The notes below the pieces were generated by a model. That model worked only from the letters and a program-made list of their open reading frames with translations. It searched no databases and was not told where the DNA came from. Position numbers and translations under genes: made by a program. A DNA stretch of 64,000 nt from VRUE01 sp035318745. Its GTDB lineage: Bacteria > Actinomycetota > Thermoleophilia > Solirubrobacterales > 70-9. Numbering within the stretch: the stretch's first letter is position 1; each line of letters starts with the position of its first letter. Shown piece by piece: positions 60,628 to 64,000 of this stretch. The stretch lies in the NCBI GenBank assembly GCA_035318745.1, contig DATHEA010000039.1, positions 1-64,000 on the forward strand, written 5' to 3'.

Positions 60628-61638
60628 GTGATCCTGGCGATTGAGACGTCCTGCGATGACACCTGCGCCGCCGTCCTCGACGGCCCGCAGATCCGCTCCA
60701 GCCTGATCTCCTCGCAGGACGAGGCCCACGCCGCCTTCGGCGGGATCGTGCCCGAGGTCGCCTCGCGACATCACCTGGAGCTGGCGGTACCGGTAGTCGA
60801 CGCGGCGCTGAGCGAGGCCGGCGTTTCACTCGACGAGATCGAGGCGGTGGCGGTGACGGCCGGCCCGGGCCTGATCGGGGCGCTGCTGGTCGGCCTCAGC
60901 ACCGCCAAGGCGATCGCCGCGCCGCGGCGGCTGCCGCTGATCCCTGTCGACCACCTGCAGGGGCATGTCGCCGCCAACTTCCTCGCCCCCGAGCCGCTCG
61001 AGCCCCCCTTTCTCTGCCTCGTCGCGAGCGGCGGACACACGTTGCTGGCGGGAGTGCACGACCATGCCGGCCACGAGGTCCTCGGGCAGACGCTCGACGA
61101 CGCCGCCGGCGAGGCCTTCGACAAGGTCGCCCGCCTGCTCGGTCTTGGCTTCCCCGGTGGTCCGGCGCTGCAGCGGCTGGCCGAGGACGGCGACCCCGAC
61201 GGGTTCGAGCTGCCCGTCGCGATGGCCCGGGATCCCGGCCTCGACTTCAGCTTCAGCGGGCTGAAGACCGCGCTCGTCTACCTCTGCCGCGACCTCGGGC
61301 CCGACGGGGTGCGCGAGCGCCGCGCCGACCTCGCCGCCGGCTTCCAGGCGGCGGCGGTCGGGCAGCTGACGGCGAAACTGAAGCGGGCGCTGAAGCGAGG
61401 CGAGTGGGACGCGGTCGCGCTCGGCGGCGGCGTCGCCGCCAACGGGCCGCTGCGCGAGGCGGTATCGGCGCTCTGCGAGGAGCAGGGCGTGCGGCTGAAG
61501 CTGGTGCCGCTGGAGCTCTGTACCGACAACGCAGCGATGATCGGCTCCGCAGCCCGCTTCGCCAAGGCGCTCCCCTACCCCGATTACCTCTCCTTCGATG
61601 CCTTTCCCAGCAACCGCCCGGCGGTTGCCGTTCGATGA
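60628..61638 (+). CDS. tsaD: tRNA N6-adenosine threonylcarbamoyltransferase
   Basis: A 336-aa enzyme that transfers the threonylcarbamoyl group to adenine-37 of tRNAs reading ANN codons. ILAIETSCDDTCAAV start, VASRHHLELAV with the two metal-binding histidines (the usual HxxxH), LVASGGHTLL and LDFSFSGLKTAL, then ALGGGVAANGPLR and the metal aspartate in CTDNAAM. GTG start directly after the duplicated repeat. Works with TsaB and TsaE here; TsaC is not in the window. Confidence 0.95.
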   Translation: MILAIETSCDDTCAAVLDGPQIRSSLISSQDEAHAAFGGIVPEVASRHHLELAVPVVDAALSEAGVSLDEIEAVAVTAGPGLIGALLVGLSTAKAIAAPRRLPLIPVDHLQGHVAANFLAPEPLEPPFLCLVASGGHTLLAGVHDHAGHEVLGQTLDDAAGEAFDKVARLLGLGFPGGPALQRLAEDGDPDGFELPVAMARDPGLDFSFSGLKTALVYLCRDLGPDGVRERRADLAAGFQAAAVGQLTAKLKRALKRGEWDAVALGGGVAANGPLREAVSALCEEQGVRLKLVPLELCTDNAAMIGSAARFAKALPYPDYLSFDAFPSNRPAVAVR

Positions 61639-61892
61639 GCGCGGAGTTCGTCCTCTACTCGCGGCCCGGCTGCCACCTCTGCGAGCAGGCGCTGGAGGAG
61701 CTGGTCGCCCTGCATGACGAGGGCTACCGCTTCGAACTGCGCGAGATCGACATCGAGAGCGACGAGACCCTGTTGCGAGCGATGCTCGAGCGTATTCCCG
61801 TGCTCGAGCTGAACGGCGAGGTCGTCTCCGAGCTGACCCTGGACCAAACCTCCGTTCGGGCGCGGCTCGATACTGTGGGGGCCGATGATTGA
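61635..61892 (+). CDS. Glutaredoxin-family thiol protein
   Basis: An 85-aa thioredoxin-fold protein. VLYSRPGCHLCEQALEEL contains the CxxC motif as C-HL-C; the cis-proline region is IPVLELNGEVV. Glutaredoxin-like oxidoreductase, electron donor unknown since actinobacteria of this type may use mycothiol or a related thiol. ATG overlaps the tsaD stop; overlaps rex by 8 nt. Confidence 0.88.
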   Translation: MSAEFVLYSRPGCHLCEQALEELVALHDEGYRFELREIDIESDETLLRAMLERIPVLELNGEVVSELTLDQTSVRARLDTVGADD

Positions 61893-62556
61893 GCAGGCTG
61901 TGGAGGAGGTCGAGGTGCCCGGTGGGCTGGTTGGCGACGGCGAGCGGCTCTCGCTCGGTGTCGCTGCGCGCCTCTCTCGCTACCTGCAGGTGCTGACCCA
62001 GGCGCGAAAGATGGGGCGGGAGACGATCTCCTCGCAGGAACTGTCGGACTACACCCACATCAATCCGACCCAGATCCGCCGCGACCTCTCGGGCTTCGGC
62101 AAGTTCGGCAAGCGCGGCGTCGGCTACAACGTCGACTCGCTGGTCGCGGAGATCCGCAAGATCCTGCGCACCTCCGGCCAGCACAACATCGCCCTCTTCG
62201 GCGCCGGCAACCTCGGTCAGGCGATCGCCAGCTCCGACATCTTCGCCGACCACGGCTTCGAGGTCGTCGCCATGTTCGACATCGACCCGGAGGTCGTCGG
62301 CAGCCAGGTCGGCAGCCTGAAGATCCGCGATTTCGGCGAGCTGGAGGCGGTTGTCTCCGAGCAGGAGATCGTCGTCGGCGTCCTCGCAGTGCCCGCCGCG
62401 GCGGCACAGGCGGTCGCCGACCGCCTGGTCGAAGCCGGGGTGAAGATCATCTTCAACTACTCCGAGCAGCTGCTGCAGGTACCGCCGGAGGTGACGGTGC
62501 ATACCTCCAGCCCCGCGGTCGACCTTCTCTACGCGCTCTACTTCTACCTGACCTGA
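61885..62556 (+). CDS. rex: Redox-sensing repressor Rex
   Basis: A 223-aa NADH/NAD+ sensor. N-terminal winged helix (TISSQELSDYTHINPTQIRRDLSGFGKFGKRGVGYNVDSL) and a Rossmann domain (NIALFGAGNLGQAIASS, then VAMFDIDPEVVG). It represses respiratory and fermentative genes when NADH is low in other actinobacteria. Overlaps the glutaredoxin gene. Confidence 0.95.
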   Translation: MIEQAVEEVEVPGGLVGDGERLSLGVAARLSRYLQVLTQARKMGRETISSQELSDYTHINPTQIRRDLSGFGKFGKRGVGYNVDSLVAEIRKILRTSGQHNIALFGAGNLGQAIASSDIFADHGFEVVAMFDIDPEVVGSQVGSLKIRDFGELEAVVSEQEIVVGVLAVPAAAAQAVADRLVEAGVKIIFNYSEQLLQVPPEVTVHTSSPAVDLLYALYFYLT

Positions 62557-62564
62557 GGGCTCCC

Positions 62565-63731
62565 TTGTCCCTGGACCTCGACCTGGCTCGGGAGAGATTC
62601 GAGTCCTCCATCGATTTCACGATCGGCCTCGAGGAGGAGTTCGCGATCCTCGATCCGGCCACGCTCGAGCTCGAGCACCGCTTCGACGAGCTCTACGCCG
62701 CCTGCCAGAAGGACGATGTCCTGGACAGCGCGGCGGCGGGCGAGCTGATCGCCTCGGAGATCGAGATCCGCTCCGGGCGCTCGGAGACCTTTGGCGAGGC
62801 GATGTCAGCCCAGCGCGAGTGCCGGACACGGCTCTTCGCGCTGGCCGACGAGATGGGTCTGTCGCTGGGGGCGATGGGTACGCACCCGTGGGCGAATTAC
62901 CTCGACCAGCGGATCATCGACACCCCCCACTACAACCGCCTGCGCCGCGAATTGGGCTGGGTCGCCCAGCGCAACAACACCTGGAGCATGCACGTCCACA
63001 TGGGCGTGCGCGGCGCCGATCGCGCGATTGCCGTCTGCGACCGGATGCGCGAGCTGCTGCCGCTGCTGCTGGCGGCCTCGGCCAACTCGCCCTTCCTAGA
63101 TCGGTGCGACACCGGCCTGCACACCGTGCGCACCGAGATCTTCACCCGCACCTTCCCCCGCTGCGGCGTCCCAAGCCCCTTTCTCGATTGGGCCGGCTAC
63201 GCCGAGTTCGTCGGCATGCTGCAGCGGACCGGCAGCGCGGTCGAGTCGACCCAGCTCTGGTGGAGCGTCCGTCCCCACCACCAGTTCGGCACGGTCGAGG
63301 TGCGGATCTGCGATGCACAGACGCGGGGCGAGGAGTCCTTTGCCCTGGCCGGCTTGGTCGCCGCCTGCATCGCCCAGACGGCGCTCGACTACGACGAGCA
63401 CGGCTACGACGGCGCCGGCATGCCGCTGCAGGACCGCGAGATCGAGGAGAACCTCTGGCGGGCGATCCGGCACGGGATGAGCGGCAAGCTGATCGACTTC
63501 CGCCGCGGCGAGGAGATCGAGACGCGGGCGGCCCTGGAGGCGGTGCTCGAGTGGACCGCGCCGGCACGCTCGGCGCTGGGAGTCGAGCCGCAGCTGCCGG
63601 AGCGCAATGGCGCCCAGCGGTCGCGTCAAGCGCTTGACGCCGGAGTTGCCATCGAGGATGTCTATCGAGATGCCGTACAGGAGACGCACCGCACCTATCC
63701 GCGCCCCCTTATAGACTCCCGCGCCGCTTAA
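62565..63731 (+). CDS. Carboxylate-amine ligase (GCS2/YbdK family)
   Basis: A 388-aa ATP-grasp-like ligase of glutamate-cysteine-ligase family 2. TIGLEEEFAILDPATLELEHRF (metal-binding Glu cluster), GTHPWANY, NTWSMHVHMGV and FGTVEVRICDAQT are the family's signatures. Actinobacterial members include YbdK (weak GCL activity) and EgtA, which makes gamma-glutamylcysteine for ergothioneine. No egt genes are adjacent, so assignment stays at family level. TTG start, 8 nt after rex. Confidence 0.88.
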   Translation: MSLDLDLARERFESSIDFTIGLEEEFAILDPATLELEHRFDELYAACQKDDVLDSAAAGELIASEIEIRSGRSETFGEAMSAQRECRTRLFALADEMGLSLGAMGTHPWANYLDQRIIDTPHYNRLRRELGWVAQRNNTWSMHVHMGVRGADRAIAVCDRMRELLPLLLAASANSPFLDRCDTGLHTVRTEIFTRTFPRCGVPSPFLDWAGYAEFVGMLQRTGSAVESTQLWWSVRPHHQFGTVEVRICDAQTRGEESFALAGLVAACIAQTALDYDEHGYDGAGMPLQDREIEENLWRAIRHGMSGKLIDFRRGEEIETRAALEAVLEWTAPARSALGVEPQLPERNGAQRSRQALDAGVAIEDVYRDAVQETHRTYPRPLIDSRAA

Positions 63732-63752
63732 ACCCAGCCGGAGGAACCGAAC

Positions 63753-64000
63753 TTGACCAGCTTCTTGACCGAATACGGAGTCGTCGTTGCGCTTGTCTGC
63801 GCAGGGGCGGCAGTGCTCTACGGATTGATCGTCACGCAACGCCTGCTTAAGAAGTCACCAGGCAACGAGCGGATGCAGGAAATCTCAGGGGCGGTGCAGG
63901 AGGGGGCCAAGGCCTACCTCAACCGCCAGTACACGATCATCGCCGCTGTCGCGGTGCCGATTGCGATCGTGCTCTGGCTCCTGCAGGACTACAAGACCGC
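63753..64000 (+). CDS. hppA: Membrane-bound pyrophosphatase, 5' end
   Basis: The first 82 codons of a proton- or sodium-pumping pyrophosphatase, cut by the window end. TTG start with GGAGG 8 nt before it. Helix 1 (VVVALVCAGAAVLYGLIV) is followed by the family motif NERMQEISGAVQEGAKAYLNRQY and the next helix (IIAAVAVPIAIVLWLL). The class (H+ or Na+; K+-dependent or not) cannot be decided from this fragment. Confidence 0.92.
   Translation, partial: MTSFLTEYGVVVALVCAGAAVLYGLIVTQRLLKKSPGNERMQEISGAVQEGAKAYLNRQYTIIAAVAVPIAIVLWLLQDYKT

Overview
The window is about 64 kb of GC-rich chromosomal DNA. It probably comes from an actinobacterium of the class Thermoleophilia (Solirubrobacterales-like). This is inferred from an F420-type enzyme, a MurE with the DNPR meso-diaminopimelate motif, a mraZ-rsmH-ftsL-ftsI-murE-murF-mraY cell-wall cluster, Rex, a membrane pyrophosphatase, many GTG/TTG starts and several very small winged-helix regulators. 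No phage, insertion sequence, rRNA or CRISPR array is visible. One tRNA gene is present.

Layout. 0.6-4.5 kb: small secreted and enzymatic genes and a PQQ-propeller lipoprotein. 4.6-12.95 kb, minus strand: a compact operon that looks like an undescribed natural-product pathway. A sigma70-like promoter is followed directly by a tRNA-Thr(TGT) gene. After 23 nt come an arginyl-tRNA-synthetase-like gene, a fused aminodeoxychorismate synthase, a GNAT acetyltransferase, a histone-deacetylase-fold amidohydrolase, a PapB-like chorismate mutase, a cytochrome P450 and a SidA-type flavin N-monooxygenase. Five consecutive junctions are 4-nt ATGA overlaps. 13-23.3 kb: small regulators, an epimerase, a berberine-bridge oxidoreductase divergent from a giant AAA/LuxR regulator, a secreted protease and hypothetical genes. 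The 14.4-14.9 kb gap holds two inverted copies of a structured palindromic element. They share an identical 34-nt box but have different, internally compensated stems.

23.3-29.7 kb: a cobalamin riboswitch heads an ECF-type B12 uptake operon. It encodes two secreted or lipid-anchored DUF4430-type proteins, EcfT, a double-ATPase EcfA carrying two in-frame palindromic insertions, and an EcfS protein fused to an extracellular alpha/alpha-toroid. Toroid plus DUF4430 are the two halves of animal transcobalamin, so this may be a split transcobalamin serving an ECF transporter. 29.7-33.9 kb: nitroreductase, GlpD, a degenerate Rho-like protein without a P-loop, and DUF192. 33.9-38.6 kb: a two-component pair translationally coupled to a Tad secretion core (SAF/CpaB-like, TadA, TadB, TadC).

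38.6-50 kb: a membrane protein, then the dcw cluster with MraZ boxes, followed by uvrA behind a LexA-like box instead of murD/ftsW/murG. 50-54 kb: a sugar ABC importer and a Phd/PIN toxin-antitoxin pair. 54-64 kb: ROK kinase, hexapeptide acyltransferase, panC-panD-panB, family-4 uracil-DNA glycosylase, the t6A cluster tsaE-tsaB-rimI-tsaD with a small secreted protein inserted, glutaredoxin, Rex, a GCS2-type carboxylate-amine ligase, and the first 248 nt of hppA. Several genes have a TANNNT -10 hexamer only 7-12 nt before the start codon, suggesting leaderless or very short-leader transcripts.
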